Shown: in pieces, positions 7,858-16,630 of the stretch
Layout of the letters: every line of letters begins with the position of its first letter
How positions within the stretch are numbered: position 1 is the stretch's first letter
Source: an uncultured bacterium
GTDB taxonomy: Bacteria > Vulcanimicrobiota > CADAWZ01
Length of the DNA stretch: 51,538 nt
Assembly: GCA_949288455.1 (NCBI GenBank)
Contig: CASEKF010000053.1
Location: forward strand, 1-51,538
Reading direction: 5' to 3'
Program-made: the position numbers and the translations under genes
The notes under the pieces: generated by a model
What the model was told of the DNA's origin: nothing
Seen by the model: the letters and a program-made list of their open reading frames with translations, nothing else
Database searches by the model: none

Positions 7858-8558
7858 ACTCTCTCCGGGAAAATATGTCTGTAATCCACGATACCGCCGT
7901 CTGAATCCACCGAAATTCTAGCGTAAGAAGTTCCGTAGCATCCGGTATGACAAATAGGTATCCCGTTAGACTCAAACGGCTCTTCAAATTTAAGATGAGA
8001 ATGGCCTGCAAGAATAATATCCAAAAAGCCGCAAGAACGAGTCAACTCAATATCTTCATTAAAGCCGCAATGAGACAGCAAAACGGTCAAATCGACTTCA
8101 GGCATTCTGTTCTTCGCCGCCAGCAAAGCTTCGACATAAGAAGCAAAAGAACATCCGGTAATCTTTGAAAGCAAAGATCCCGACTTGAATTGAACGGGAG
8201 ACAAGCCTATAACGGCTATTTTGCAGCCCAATCTGTCCAAAATCAGAAAAGGACTCAGATTTATATCCGAATCTGAAAATTGAACATTGGCAGAAAGGAT
8301 AGGAAATCCTGCGCAAGCCAATCTATTTTTAATCATAAAAGGGAAATACGAAAATTCCCTGTTTCCCATAGCCATAGCCGAATAACCGGCTTTCTTCATA
8401 TCTGAAAGAACAGGTTCGACCCTATTTAACGAAAAGGGACTGCCTGAAACGGCGTCGCCGCTATCAAGCAGAATTACCGAATCTGACGGAGCAGGAAGTT
8501 GGCGTATAATATCTCTTCTGCCATGAAGATCCGTCGTATGGATAAAATCAAAAATCAT
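7854..8558 (-). CDS. UshA-like cytoplasmic metallophosphoesterase, candidate LpxH replacement
   Basis: A 234-residue calcineurin-like phosphoesterase. Visible metal-site motifs are TTDLHG (Asp10, His12), DSGD (Asp35), GNREF (Asn66, Arg67), SHCG (His163) and AGHSH (His186, His188). The fold resembles the N-terminal catalytic domain of 5'-nucleotidase/UDP-sugar hydrolases such as UshA, but there is no signal peptide and no C-terminal 5'-nucleotidase domain. The GNH(D/E) motif of the superfamily is GNR here; Arg at that place is also typical of LpxH (GNRD). It overlaps both neighbours by 4 bases, inside the lipid A locus. I infer hydrolysis of a UDP-sugar, perhaps UDP-2,3-diacylglucosamine. A general nucleotidase remains possible. 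Confidence 0.75.
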   Translation of the reverse strand: MIFDFIHTTDLHGRRDIIRQLPAPSDSVILLDSGDAVSGSPFSLNRVEPVLSDMKKAGYSAMAMGNREFSYFPFMIKNRLACAGFPILSANVQFSDSDINLSPFLILDRLGCKIAVIGLSPVQFKSGSLLSKITGCSFASYVEALLAAKNRMPEVDLTVLLSHCGFNEDIELTRSCGFLDIILAGHSHLKFEEPFESNGIPICHTGCYGTSYARISVDSDGGIVDYRHIFPERV

Positions 8559-8944
8559 ATCCGGCTTTTAAACGAATAAGGCAGATATCCGGTTAAAGCT
8601 CCGGCTCCAAGCCCCCAAAAACCTGCGTTAAGAGCTTTAGCCATATCGAAAAATCCATAATTTGCGACAAAAGCTAATAAGAAACCTAAAAAAGCGAAAG
8701 ACGAAATAATAATCGCCTGCGATCTTTTAGCTTCTTCTTCAGCTTTGCTCCGAGCCTGTTCTTGCTTTTCAGAGTTATCCTTATTAGGCGAAGAAGATAC
8801 GGTCACGGCAGTTTCCGAATCGTTAGACGGCTTTAGCTCTTCCGACGAGACTCGTTTAGCCGTATTTTTTTCTAAAGAAGCCGCAACGCGCTTCAAATCG
8901 TCTTTTAACCGTTGATTTTTTCTTGTTTTTTTAGTCTTTGACAT
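8555..8944 (-). CDS. Small membrane protein with charged N-terminal tail
   Basis: A 129-residue protein of unknown function. Residues 1-75 are highly charged and probably disordered (KTKKTRKNQRLKDDLKR, then an Asn/Ser/Glu-rich stretch). Two hydrophobic segments follow (about 77-95 and 103-122), the second Gly/Ala-rich (GFWGLGAGALTGYLPY). It heads the sub-operon that contains the metallophosphoesterase and the LpxB-related gene, overlapping the former by 4 bases, and starts 91 bp after lpxB. Translational coupling suggests it may help to hold these enzymes at the membrane. I do not recognise a family. Confidence 0.6.
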   Translation of the reverse strand: MSKTKKTRKNQRLKDDLKRVAASLEKNTAKRVSSEELKPSNDSETAVTVSSSPNKDNSEKQEQARSKAEEEAKRSQAIIISSFAFLGFLLAFVANYGFFDMAKALNAGFWGLGAGALTGYLPYSFKSRI

Positions 8945-9035
8945 TTTTATGAAAACCTGCCTTCAAAGGTATTTCCATTTAGAATTTAATATTTAGATAA
9001 TTTCTAAAATCTCAGGGCGAAACTACCAAATATTT

Positions 9036-10172
9036 TTATATCTCGCCCAATAAAACGGAGTTCACAAACGACGCTATTTTTGCCATGCTTCCGGGTTCGC
9101 CCAGAGTTTTTCTTACTTCAAGCAAATAAGATAAAATTTCGGATCTCTTTGAAGAATCGTCTAAAATACTTAATACTTCCTTTAAAAGCCTCTCCGGAGT
9201 AACTTGAGTCTGCAGGAGCTCGCAAACGGCTCTTTTCTGAAGAATAAGATTAGGAAGCGCAAAATATGGGACTTTCACGAAAAGCTTGCCTATAATCCAA
9301 TCGGGCCATGCCAATTTATAGACTACGACCATAGGAACCCCAATAACGGAAGCCTCAAGCGTAGCAGTGCCGGAAGCCACTACCGCGGCCGAAGAATGCT
9401 TCAAGGCGCCGTAACCTCCTCCGTCTAATATCTTGTAAGGAATATCGCAGACAGATTTAAGATCCTTTTCTATAAGAAGGCGTATATCCTTAGAAGCCGC
9501 CGGAATCAGGAAAAACACGTCTTTTTTAACGAAAAAAATCTTACGCATCGCTTTTATAAACACTTTCATAAGAGATTTAATCTCCTGAAATCTGCTTCCG
9601 GGAAGAAAAGCTACGAAAATCTTATCTTCAGGCAAATCGATCGGGCCTTGTTCTTTCATTTTAGCCGCCACTACGTCGACGATCGGATGTCCGAAACAAT
9701 AGTAAGGAACTCCTGAAGATTCATACGTTTTAACGTTATAATCAAAAACGGGAATTATATAATCCGCTACCGAAGCTACTTTTCTTACTCTCTCTACGCT
9801 GGGATACCATGCCGAAGGAGGGAAAAAATACAAAGTTTTAAATCCATGAGCTTTAGCAAACTTGCCCATACGCATATTTAAAGCCGGAGAATCGATCATT
9901 AAAACAAGATCGGGTCTATAATCCAACAGATATTTTTTTATATCCGAGAAAATTTTCAGCATATAAGGGATTTTAGATATTGCGTTCCACGGACCTACGA
10001 CTCCAAGAGAAGTAGTATCGTAAAGTATGTCGGCTCCGGTCTCTTTTAAAAGCCTGCCTCCAATACCTGAAACTACAAAATTATCATTAAGCTTTTTCAA
10101 TTCTTTAATAAGAAAGGCCCCCTGAAGATCTCCTGAGGCCTCCCCTGCCAATATCAAAATTCTTTTTTGCAT
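9036..10172 (-). CDS. lpxB: Lipid-A-disaccharide synthase LpxB
   Basis: A 378-residue GT19 glycosyltransferase that joins UDP-2,3-diacylglucosamine to 2,3-diacylglucosamine-1-phosphate, giving the lipid A disaccharide. The N-terminal ILILAGEASGDLQGAFL motif, VDSP-like MIDSPALNMRMGK, FFPPSAWYPS, FLPGSRFQEIKSL and ASGTATLEASVIGVPMVVVY are all diagnostic, and the length is normal. It lies 6 bp after lpxA. Its substrate would come from the UDP-diacylglucosamine hydrolysis step, for which no classical enzyme is found here. A weak stem (GGGCGA with TCGCCC) spans the region just after the stop near 9010-9050. Confidence 0.95.
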   Translation of the reverse strand: MQKRILILAGEASGDLQGAFLIKELKKLNDNFVVSGIGGRLLKETGADILYDTTSLGVVGPWNAISKIPYMLKIFSDIKKYLLDYRPDLVLMIDSPALNMRMGKFAKAHGFKTLYFFPPSAWYPSVERVRKVASVADYIIPVFDYNVKTYESSGVPYYCFGHPIVDVVAAKMKEQGPIDLPEDKIFVAFLPGSRFQEIKSLMKVFIKAMRKIFFVKKDVFFLIPAASKDIRLLIEKDLKSVCDIPYKILDGGGYGALKHSSAAVVASGTATLEASVIGVPMVVVYKLAWPDWIIGKLFVKVPYFALPNLILQKRAVCELLQTQVTPERLLKEVLSILDDSSKRSEILSYLLEVRKTLGEPGSMAKIASFVNSVLLGEI

Positions 10173-10178
10173 AAAGCT

Positions 10179-10994
10179 TTATAGAACCGAATCTTTATCC
10201 GAATCCTTTCTTACCTTGTCTCTCCTAAAACATATGCCTCTCTTGGAATCGGCTTTAACGAACTCAATAAGATGAGCCATTTCAGGGCTGTCGTTTTTCA
10301 TAGACTCAATCTCAAGAATAGCCTGAGCGCGATTTTTTGAACATAATACGCCGTAGGCTTTCTTCAAGGCCGTTCTAGTCGCCAAATCTATGCCATGCCT
10401 CCTCAAGCCTACTACGTTTAAGCCGTAAAATCTTTCCGGGGATCCGGCTACGGTGCTGTACGGCGGAATATCCTTCGTTATTCTGGAGCACCCTCCGACC
10501 ATGGCGAATCTGCCGATTCTTACAAATTGATGAACGCCGGTCATACCGCCTATAACCGCGTTGTCTTCTATATAAACATGTCCGGCAAAAGAAGATACGT
10601 TGGACACTATTATATTCGAGCCTAAGACGCAATTATGACCGACATGAACATATGCCATCAGAAAATTATTATCGCCTATAACAGTTGCGTTGCCGGCTCC
10701 GGTAGCGCAGTGCAAAGTAACAAATTCCCTAATTATGTTATTTTTTCCTATTTTTAAATAAGTCGTTTCGGCAGACTTAAACTTAAGATCCTGAGGAGGC
10801 ATGCCAATAACGGCTCCCTGAAAAATTCTACAGCCCGGCCCGATTTCAGTATGTCCGGTTATCCTGACGTTAGCGTCTATTACGCAGCCTGAACCAATTT
10901 GAACGTCCGGACCAATTACGGAAAAAGGCCCTATTTCTACGTCTTCGGCTATCTTAGCCGAAGGATCTATTATACTTGATGGGTGAATAGACAT
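10179..10994 (-). CDS. lpxA: UDP-N-acetylglucosamine (or GlcNAc3N) acyltransferase LpxA
   Basis: A 271-residue left-handed beta-helix acyltransferase, first step of lipid A synthesis, cytoplasmic. Hexapeptide repeats run from about 5 to 180. The catalytic His is His120 (HVGHNC), matching His125 of the E. coli enzyme. The acyl-chain ruler position, Gly173 in E. coli, is Gly168 here (MVGGC), which by known structure-function work favours a long 3-hydroxyacyl chain rather than the short chain taken by Met-bearing enzymes. The C-terminal helical domain (GLNVVGLRRHG onward) is complete. It follows the Gfo/Idh gene by 102 bp, which raises the question of whether the acceptor is UDP-GlcNAc or its 3-amino analogue. 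Confidence 0.95.
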   Translation of the reverse strand: MSIHPSSIIDPSAKIAEDVEIGPFSVIGPDVQIGSGCVIDANVRITGHTEIGPGCRIFQGAVIGMPPQDLKFKSAETTYLKIGKNNIIREFVTLHCATGAGNATVIGDNNFLMAYVHVGHNCVLGSNIIVSNVSSFAGHVYIEDNAVIGGMTGVHQFVRIGRFAMVGGCSRITKDIPPYSTVAGSPERFYGLNVVGLRRHGIDLATRTALKKAYGVLCSKNRAQAILEIESMKNDSPEMAHLIEFVKADSKRGICFRRDKVRKDSDKDSVL

Positions 10995-11096
10995 TTTTGA
11001 TCTCCCTTAACTTCACTTCATTATACGCTTTATCAAAAGGACTCGCAAATATATCGTTCATCTAATATGAACGCGCATTAAACGCCAAGCTAAGCT

Positions 11097-12077
11097 TTAA
11101 TTTGATTCGTCGGACAGGAAAAAAAGAGCGGGATCCGAACAGCTTGGCATTTTGACCATCTTCATATTATCAACTGCCTTTATGGCAAGCTGCAAAGCAT
11201 TTTTACCGTCTTCTCCTGTAACCATAGGAATTTTATGACCTATAATACATTCTCTAAAATGCTCTAATTCAAGTCTCAAAGGCTCGCTTTTACGAATAGG
11301 AATAAATTCCGGAGGATTCGTATGTCCCTCTTTTGGAAGTCTGACTATTGAAAGAGTCTGATTAATAAAATCAAGATTAAAAGTTCTTTGAGGCTCTATA
11401 ACTTTCAAATGTCTGTATCGTTCGCCGCTTATTCTGCTTGCGAAAAGACTTGCGATAGAGCCGTTCTCAAAAAGAATCTGCACATGCGCCACGTCTTCTT
11501 TTTCCGAATAAAGAGAGACGCCGTAAGCTTGAACGTCGACTACCGGAGTTTTGACAAAACTGAGCAAAATATCAAAATCATGAATCATCAAATCCCAAAT
11601 TACGCCTACGTCCAAATTTCTCATACTAGGATATCCAATTCTGTGAGACTGTATATACACGGGTTCAGAAACCATTTTTTTAAATTGGCTTACCGCTGGA
11701 TTAAATCTCTCCAAATGGCCGACCTGAAGGACGAGATCATTCGCCTTGGCAAGATCGACTATTTCTTTAGCCTCGTAAAGCATATTGGAAATAGGCTTTT
11801 CAACCAATACATGAACTCCATGACTTAAAAAATCCATGGCCATTCGATGGTGCAAACTAGTCGGTACGGCCAAATTAACCGCCGTAACTTTGCCGAATAA
11901 ATCTCTATAATCCTTAAAATAATCGGTATGAAATTTTTTGGCGTAATACCTGCCGTTCTCTTCGTCAAGATCAGCTATTCCAACCAATTTAACGTTAGGC
12001 ATTTCGGAATATACTCGAGCATGATTCTTGCCCATACTGCCTACGCCGATCACAGCGACACATATTGGCGCATCCAT
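11097..12077 (-). CDS. Gfo/Idh/MocA oxidoreductase of the lpx locus (GnnA-like)
   Basis: A 326-residue NAD(P)-dependent sugar dehydrogenase. The Rossmann motif GVGSMGKNH (11-19), EKPIS (about 93-97) and the segment VGHLERFNPAV followed by WDLMIHDFDILL place it in the branch commonly found next to lpxA and lpxB. GnnA of this family oxidises C3 of UDP-GlcNAc so that the aminotransferase GnnB can make UDP-GlcNAc3N for LpxA. No GnnB-type aminotransferase is in the window, so either gnnB is elsewhere or this enzyme has another task. It stands between the 398-bp gap after fabZ and lpxA. Family confident, substrate inferred. Confidence 0.82.
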   Translation of the reverse strand: MDAPICVAVIGVGSMGKNHARVYSEMPNVKLVGIADLDEENGRYYAKKFHTDYFKDYRDLFGKVTAVNLAVPTSLHHRMAMDFLSHGVHVLVEKPISNMLYEAKEIVDLAKANDLVLQVGHLERFNPAVSQFKKMVSEPVYIQSHRIGYPSMRNLDVGVIWDLMIHDFDILLSFVKTPVVDVQAYGVSLYSEKEDVAHVQILFENGSIASLFASRISGERYRHLKVIEPQRTFNLDFINQTLSIVRLPKEGHTNPPEFIPIRKSEPLRLELEHFRECIIGHKIPMVTGEDGKNALQLAIKAVDNMKMVKMPSCSDPALFFLSDESN

Positions 12078-12475
12078 TTACAATCCGTCCTTTCCATAAT
12101 TACCACGCCATCAAATCCTAGAAATACAACAATAGAAAATAACGCTATCTCCGGTATCTCTACTTCCGCTTAACAGCCGTATAAAATATATGAGATATTA
12201 TAAAATTATATTTTTAAAACAATAAAAGTCTACATGGTTTTTAGCGGTTACGTTTAACGAAATATTTTAAACTTCGATTAAACAAATATTCGCTCGACAA
12301 AAACCTGCCGAATATGTTTAATTAAAAATAAAGAAACGATCCGCTTCATGTTTTGGAACGTCAAATTCGGCAATTTATTCAACAAAGAAAAAGTATAATC
12401 CTTTTAAAAACACAGAAGAACCAAAAGCTTTAGAGAAAGCAGGTATATAAGCGTATGCCGCTCATATCGTCCAAT
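12078..12475. other. 398-bp intergenic stretch dividing the lipid A locus
   Basis: Very AT-rich, with no supported gene on either strand. It probably holds the promoter of the Gfo/Idh-lpxA-lpxB part; the minus strand has TATAAT-like sequence near 12185-12215, but no convincing -35 at the right spacing. No terminator-like stem after fabZ was found. Confidence 0.4.
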
Positions 12476-12898
12476 CTACATTTTCACCATAGAGCACATC
12501 ATTTCCCCTTCCGCTGCCAGAACTCCGTCAACAAACGCGGCAGATTTCATTTTGCCGATATTTCTCTTTACATGCGTAATTTCAACTTCAATTCTTAACT
12601 GATCTCCCGGAACTACGGGACGTTTAAAACGGAACTTATCAAGAGCCGCAAGATAAGGGATACCGCCCTTAAATTCCTCCTGCGCAAGAATTAAACAAGC
12701 TCCGACCTGAGCCATCGCTTCGGTTATAAGAACTCCGGGCATCACCGGACGCCCGGGAAAATGCCCCTGAAAATAAGGCTCGTTAAGAGTTACGTTTTTT
12801 ATTCCAACCGCTTTTAAGCCGTTTATTTCAAGAATCTTATCCACAAGTAAAAAAGGATATCTGTGAGGTATCACTTCCTGAATTTTAAGAATGTCCAT
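12476..12898 (-). CDS. fabZ: 3-hydroxyacyl-ACP dehydratase FabZ
   Basis: A 140-residue hot-dog-fold dehydratase of fatty acid synthesis. The signatures [11 protein letters not shown], the catalytic His in [13 protein letters not shown] and the following Glu in [10 protein letters not shown] are all present; length is normal. It overlaps the end of lpxC by 14 bases, the coupling seen in many bacteria. The pairing makes sense because LpxA/LpxD and FabZ compete for the same 3-hydroxyacyl-ACP pool. Confidence 0.95.
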   Translation of the reverse strand: MDILKIQEVIPHRYPFLLVDKILEINGLKAVGIKNVTLNEPYFQGHFPGRPVMPGVLITEAMAQVGACLILAQEEFKGGIPYLAALDKFRFKRPVVPGDQLRIEVEITHVKRNIGKMKSAAFVDGVLAAEGEMMCSMVKM

Positions 12899-13736
12899 TT
12901 ATTATGCCTCCAATTTTTTCTATCTCTCCGGCCATTTTTACGTTTAGTTTATGACCTGATCTAATAGCTATTATATGCGCAGATAAGATTACGCCGGCAA
13001 GAAACATATCTCCAATCAAATCGAGACATTTATGCCGCGCCGGCTCCATAGAAAATTTTAAAGGCGAAGAATAGCCATTTTCCATTATGACAAGAGCGTT
13101 AGACAAATCGCAACCTTTAGCGAGATTACTTTCCGTTAAAGCTTTAATCTCGTCATAAAAACCAAATGTTCTTGCCGGAGCCACGTCCCTGATAAAATCC
13201 CCCTCGCCAGGCGCAAAAGAAAACGTTTGAGAACCGATAACGGTATTAGGATAATCCAGAACGAAAGTATACCTCAATTCGTCGGAAGGCAAGGCTATCA
13301 CGGCAGATAAGCCTTCATATACGACTTCGGGACGTTCAAGCGTCAACACACGCGCCGGAATTTCTAAGTCTTTAACGCCGGCTTTAATAAAAAATTCGCT
13401 CCAGGCCAAAGCGCTTCCGTCTAAAACAGGAGCTTCTCCCCCGTCGACCCAAACCTGCAAATTTCCAATGCCCAAAGCGGAAGCCGCCGCCAGAAAATGC
13501 TCTACCGTAGACACCGAAAACGATTCGTTGCCAATAAGAGTACGCCTTACGGTATTAAGAACGTTCGAAGCCAAAGCCCGTACAAACGGAGCTCCGGGAT
13601 TACGCTTATCAAAAAAACGAACTCCCTCTCCGGCCTTAGCGGGCTTAACCGTAAATTCTACTTTTCGGCCGGTATGCAAACCGACGCCAGATACGTTAAA
13701 TTCATTTTCTATAGTTCGCTGAGTTTTTAGTTTCAC
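12885..13736 (-). CDS. lpxC: UDP-3-O-acyl-GlcNAc deacetylase LpxC
   Basis: A 283-residue zinc deacetylase, the committed step of lipid A synthesis. The start [19 protein letters not shown], the zinc ligand His in STVEHFLAA, the HKCLDLIGD motif (second His and Asp ligands) and the catalytic His in RSGHKLN are in place. It is slightly shorter than the E. coli protein and lacks the C-terminal degradation tail known there, so control by FtsH through that tail would not apply. It begins 3 bp after the unknown exported protein and overlaps fabZ. Confidence 0.95.
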   Translation of the reverse strand: MKLKTQRTIENEFNVSGVGLHTGRKVEFTVKPAKAGEGVRFFDKRNPGAPFVRALASNVLNTVRRTLIGNESFSVSTVEHFLAAASALGIGNLQVWVDGGEAPVLDGSALAWSEFFIKAGVKDLEIPARVLTLERPEVVYEGLSAVIALPSDELRYTFVLDYPNTVIGSQTFSFAPGEGDFIRDVAPARTFGFYDEIKALTESNLAKGCDLSNALVIMENGYSSPLKFSMEPARHKCLDLIGDMFLAGVILSAHIIAIRSGHKLNVKMAGEIEKIGGIINGHS

Positions 13737-13739
13737 AAA

Positions 13740-15497
13740 TTATCGTCCCCTGCGTAAAGTAAATTTTATAGGATAACAAGAAGAAGCCTCGGGAATAGTC
13801 AAAAGATTAATCTTTTGAACTTCGTTGCCCTTAAGACGAATCGTATCCAAAACATATTCTTCGTCTTTTTGCAAAACAGGAGTCTCAATCAATTTTCCAT
13901 CAAAAACAATCGTACCCTGAGAAGTTCCGTTCAGCGGAGTAAAAGTTACGTCTATAGCTACCGGAGACTGGGCGTCGTTAACCAACTCCGCGTCAATGGA
14001 ATAAATCATCCCAAAATTGCCTGTATTAGGCTCTCCGGTCGCCGCGTCGATAACCCAAGGCCATTTTCCCACTTCTATTTCGAATATTTCGTCAGACGTT
14101 TTGAAAGAATGCTCAATGTCAATAAAAGAAGAAGGGAAAATGCCATGAGGATGAATTTTAAAAGGATCAAAAGGTTCGTTAATATCTTTAAGATCCAAAT
14201 TCGAAGCGAAAGAAGGAAAAGTTTCGACTCTAACCTCAACGCGTTCTCCGTCAATAAGATTAAAATCGCATATGCCGGAGAATAACAAATTTGAATTTAT
14301 GACTACGTCGGAAAGCAAAGCTTCGGAAAAAGGAGGAATCCGCAAAAGATATCCGCCTTTCGCCATAAAAAGAGAAATATATCGAACGGCCGCCGTATGC
14401 CCGGTATAAATTTCATATTTGCCCGGCCCGGCAGAAGCGTTTCTAAAAAGCAAATCAGCGGGTTTATCCGATAAATTTTTACAAATAATTCTTAATTTTC
14501 TGCCGTAATCGGAAATATTTTTATGAGAATACATGAACCTTGCCGCGTCTTCTTTATCCAGAGAAGCGCGAAAAAGAACGCCGTCGCAATCAACCAGCTC
14601 AGGGCGGTTGCTAACCCATAGCTCTCCTTCGTCCGGCCATTTAAGCGAAGAATTTACGACCGATACGATTACGACCCCTTCGACGGTTATATAATTCGAA
14701 CCTTCAAGAATGATCTTTACGGGAATCTTCATCTTATCGCCTTCAAAAAGAGAAGAATTTATCTGAAGTTCCTCGGCTAAATAAAGAGACGCTCCGGGTC
14801 TAAGCGTCACTGCGTCTGACAGCCTGTAGAGCAATCCGGACTTAATAACTTCAGGCGACGCCGGAGTCCCCGTAACGACAAGATCTATGTTAGAATTTAT
14901 TTCCCCCGCTCTATATTTGGAAACAATCAATACCGACGCTTTCTGACGCTTTCTTTTTATAACTACTTTAGAATTAACAGGCCTCAAAGGCGTAAAAATA
15001 AGAATATCGTCTTCTGTTGAAATTTCCAGATTTGAAGCGTCATAGTCCAGCTCTATGGGGCCTTCTCCGCCTACGGTTATAAAATCGCTGTCTCCCATGG
15101 CTATGGTAAGTTTGTTCAAAGAAACCGGAAGAGGCTTAATCTTTCCCGCTTCTTTTATGTTTTTCAACCATAAACCGGCCAAAGCCTCAGGTTCGGAATT
15201 ATGTTTCCGGGCCTGTTCTCTAGTAACTTCGACTATCATGTCGCTTCCCCAAAAAATAGCGTATCCAAAGTCCGTCTCTTTTATATTTAAATCGTTGACC
15301 GAGGCTTGCGCTTCAATTTGTTTTTCAATGATTTGCGAAGCTTCTTTCGCGAGTAGTTTAGCCGACGCGCCGTCCTGGTCAAACAAGCGCATAACTACGA
15401 TTTCATTAACTACTACAGGACAGCTCTCCTCGGCAAAAGCCGCGCAAATCACAAAAAAAGGAAGCATGGCCGCTAATAAATTCTTCAAACGCTTCAT
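13740..15497 (-). CDS. Large exported protein of unknown function inside the lpx operon
   Basis: A 585-residue protein with a Sec signal peptide (about 1-22, ending near AAFA). Residues about 27-125 form an alpha/beta-looking domain (VNEIVVMRLFDQDGASAK to LAGLWLKNIKEAG), and the rest is rich in beta strands, with an Ig-like or secretin-N-like segment at about 135-205. No membrane helix follows the signal peptide, and no catalytic motif is recognised. It overlaps lpxD by one base and precedes lpxC by 3 bp, so it is locked between two lipid A enzymes. A periplasmic or outer-membrane role linked to envelope assembly is inferred from position only. I do not recognise a named family. Confidence 0.7.
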   Translation of the reverse strand: MKRLKNLLAAMLPFFVICAAFAEESCPVVVNEIVVMRLFDQDGASAKLLAKEASQIIEKQIEAQASVNDLNIKETDFGYAIFWGSDMIVEVTREQARKHNSEPEALAGLWLKNIKEAGKIKPLPVSLNKLTIAMGDSDFITVGGEGPIELDYDASNLEISTEDDILIFTPLRPVNSKVVIKRKRQKASVLIVSKYRAGEINSNIDLVVTGTPASPEVIKSGLLYRLSDAVTLRPGASLYLAEELQINSSLFEGDKMKIPVKIILEGSNYITVEGVVIVSVVNSSLKWPDEGELWVSNRPELVDCDGVLFRASLDKEDAARFMYSHKNISDYGRKLRIICKNLSDKPADLLFRNASAGPGKYEIYTGHTAAVRYISLFMAKGGYLLRIPPFSEALLSDVVINSNLLFSGICDFNLIDGERVEVRVETFPSFASNLDLKDINEPFDPFKIHPHGIFPSSFIDIEHSFKTSDEIFEIEVGKWPWVIDAATGEPNTGNFGMIYSIDAELVNDAQSPVAIDVTFTPLNGTSQGTIVFDGKLIETPVLQKDEEYVLDTIRLKGNEVQKINLLTIPEASSCYPIKFTLRRGR

Positions 15498-16519
15498 TAG
15501 CTATCTCCTATAGAACATGAAGAATAATTAAAAAATTTCTCCGCCTTAGCCATGAATTCCGGAAGACGCGCTACTGCGGCTTCAATTTTCAATTCTTCCC
15601 GATGATCTCTTGCCGGATAACCGGATACCACGGCGCCGGTCTTTACCGGTTTAGTGACTCCGGCCCGTCCTCCCACTATAGCGTCCGCTCCTATAACGGT
15701 ATGATCTCTTATGCCTGCCTGCGCCGCTATTATTACTCTATCTCCTATTCTGGAGCTTCCGGCTATTCCGGATTGGGAAACTATAGTGCAATCTTTGCCT
15801 ACGAAGACGTTATGGCCTATCTGCACAAGATTATCAATTTTCGTGCCGGCTCCGATAGACGTTTCCCCCGTAGTCGCCCTGTCAATCGTGGTATTGGCTC
15901 CTATCTCAACGCAAGAAGCGACGTCGACTATTCCGACTTGAGGAATTTTCACCTGTTCGGCTCCGTTTCTTACAAAGCCAAACCCGTCCGCTCCTATAAC
16001 GGCCCCGGAATGGATCAGACAATTATCAGAAATTCTGCAGCCTTTCATAATCGTAACTCTGGGTTCCAGAATAGAATTTTTACCGATAAAAACTCCTTCT
16101 CCAACATATGAAAAAGGATAAATTTCAACTCCGCTTTCAATTACGGCTCCTTTTTCTATCACAACGTAAGGACCTACGTAAGCTTCGTCCGAAACTACGG
16201 CGTCCTCCGCTACGGAAGATAAAGCATGGATGCCGGGCTTACGTTTTTCAACGACGTTGAACATAGCCAAAACCTGAGCGAAAGCCAATCTGGGATTTTT
16301 AACGCGAATAACCGGAATCGTAAATTCTTTGGAATTTAAGGGGATTATAACGGCTGAAGCCGCGGATTCTTCAACGGCTCTGCGATGTCGGTCATTTTCC
16401 ATAAAAGTCAGATAATTTTCCGACGCTCCCTCGACTCCGGAAATACCGCTGACAAATATATCCTCGCCTTCTAACGCTCCTCCGATAAATTCGGCTATTT
16501 CACTTAATCTCTTCTGCAT
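15497..16519 (-). CDS. lpxD: UDP-3-O-acylglucosamine N-acyltransferase LpxD
   Basis: A 340-residue acyltransferase that adds the second acyl chain during lipid A synthesis. The N-terminal uridine-binding domain (about 1-100) with NPRLAFAQVL is followed by hexapeptide repeats. Catalytic His lies in VQIGHNVFVG; GADGFGF and GANTTIDRA are family signatures. The start at 16519 is preferred to a TTG twelve bases upstream, because a GGAG lies in front of the ATG. It follows the third Skp-like gene by 111 bp. Confidence 0.95.
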   Translation of the reverse strand: MQKRLSEIAEFIGGALEGEDIFVSGISGVEGASENYLTFMENDRHRRAVEESAASAVIIPLNSKEFTIPVIRVKNPRLAFAQVLAMFNVVEKRKPGIHALSSVAEDAVVSDEAYVGPYVVIEKGAVIESGVEIYPFSYVGEGVFIGKNSILEPRVTIMKGCRISDNCLIHSGAVIGADGFGFVRNGAEQVKIPQVGIVDVASCVEIGANTTIDRATTGETSIGAGTKIDNLVQIGHNVFVGKDCTIVSQSGIAGSSRIGDRVIIAAQAGIRDHTVIGADAIVGGRAGVTKPVKTGAVVSGYPARDHREELKIEAAVARLPEFMAKAEKFFNYSSCSIGDS

Positions 16520-16630
16520 TACTAACTCCAAATTATCTCAAAACTTTTCAAATCAAACGTCGTTTTTATAAAAACGCTAATCGCACGGCGCAAATCTGCA
16601 AATGCCAATAAGGAAACAAGATATAAACGA

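Noticed and set aside
15602-16111. 169-codon plus-strand frame rich in Tyr, Ser and Gly
   Set aside because: Antisense to lpxD; the composition mirrors the hexapeptide repeats of LpxD and no ribosome binding site precedes it.
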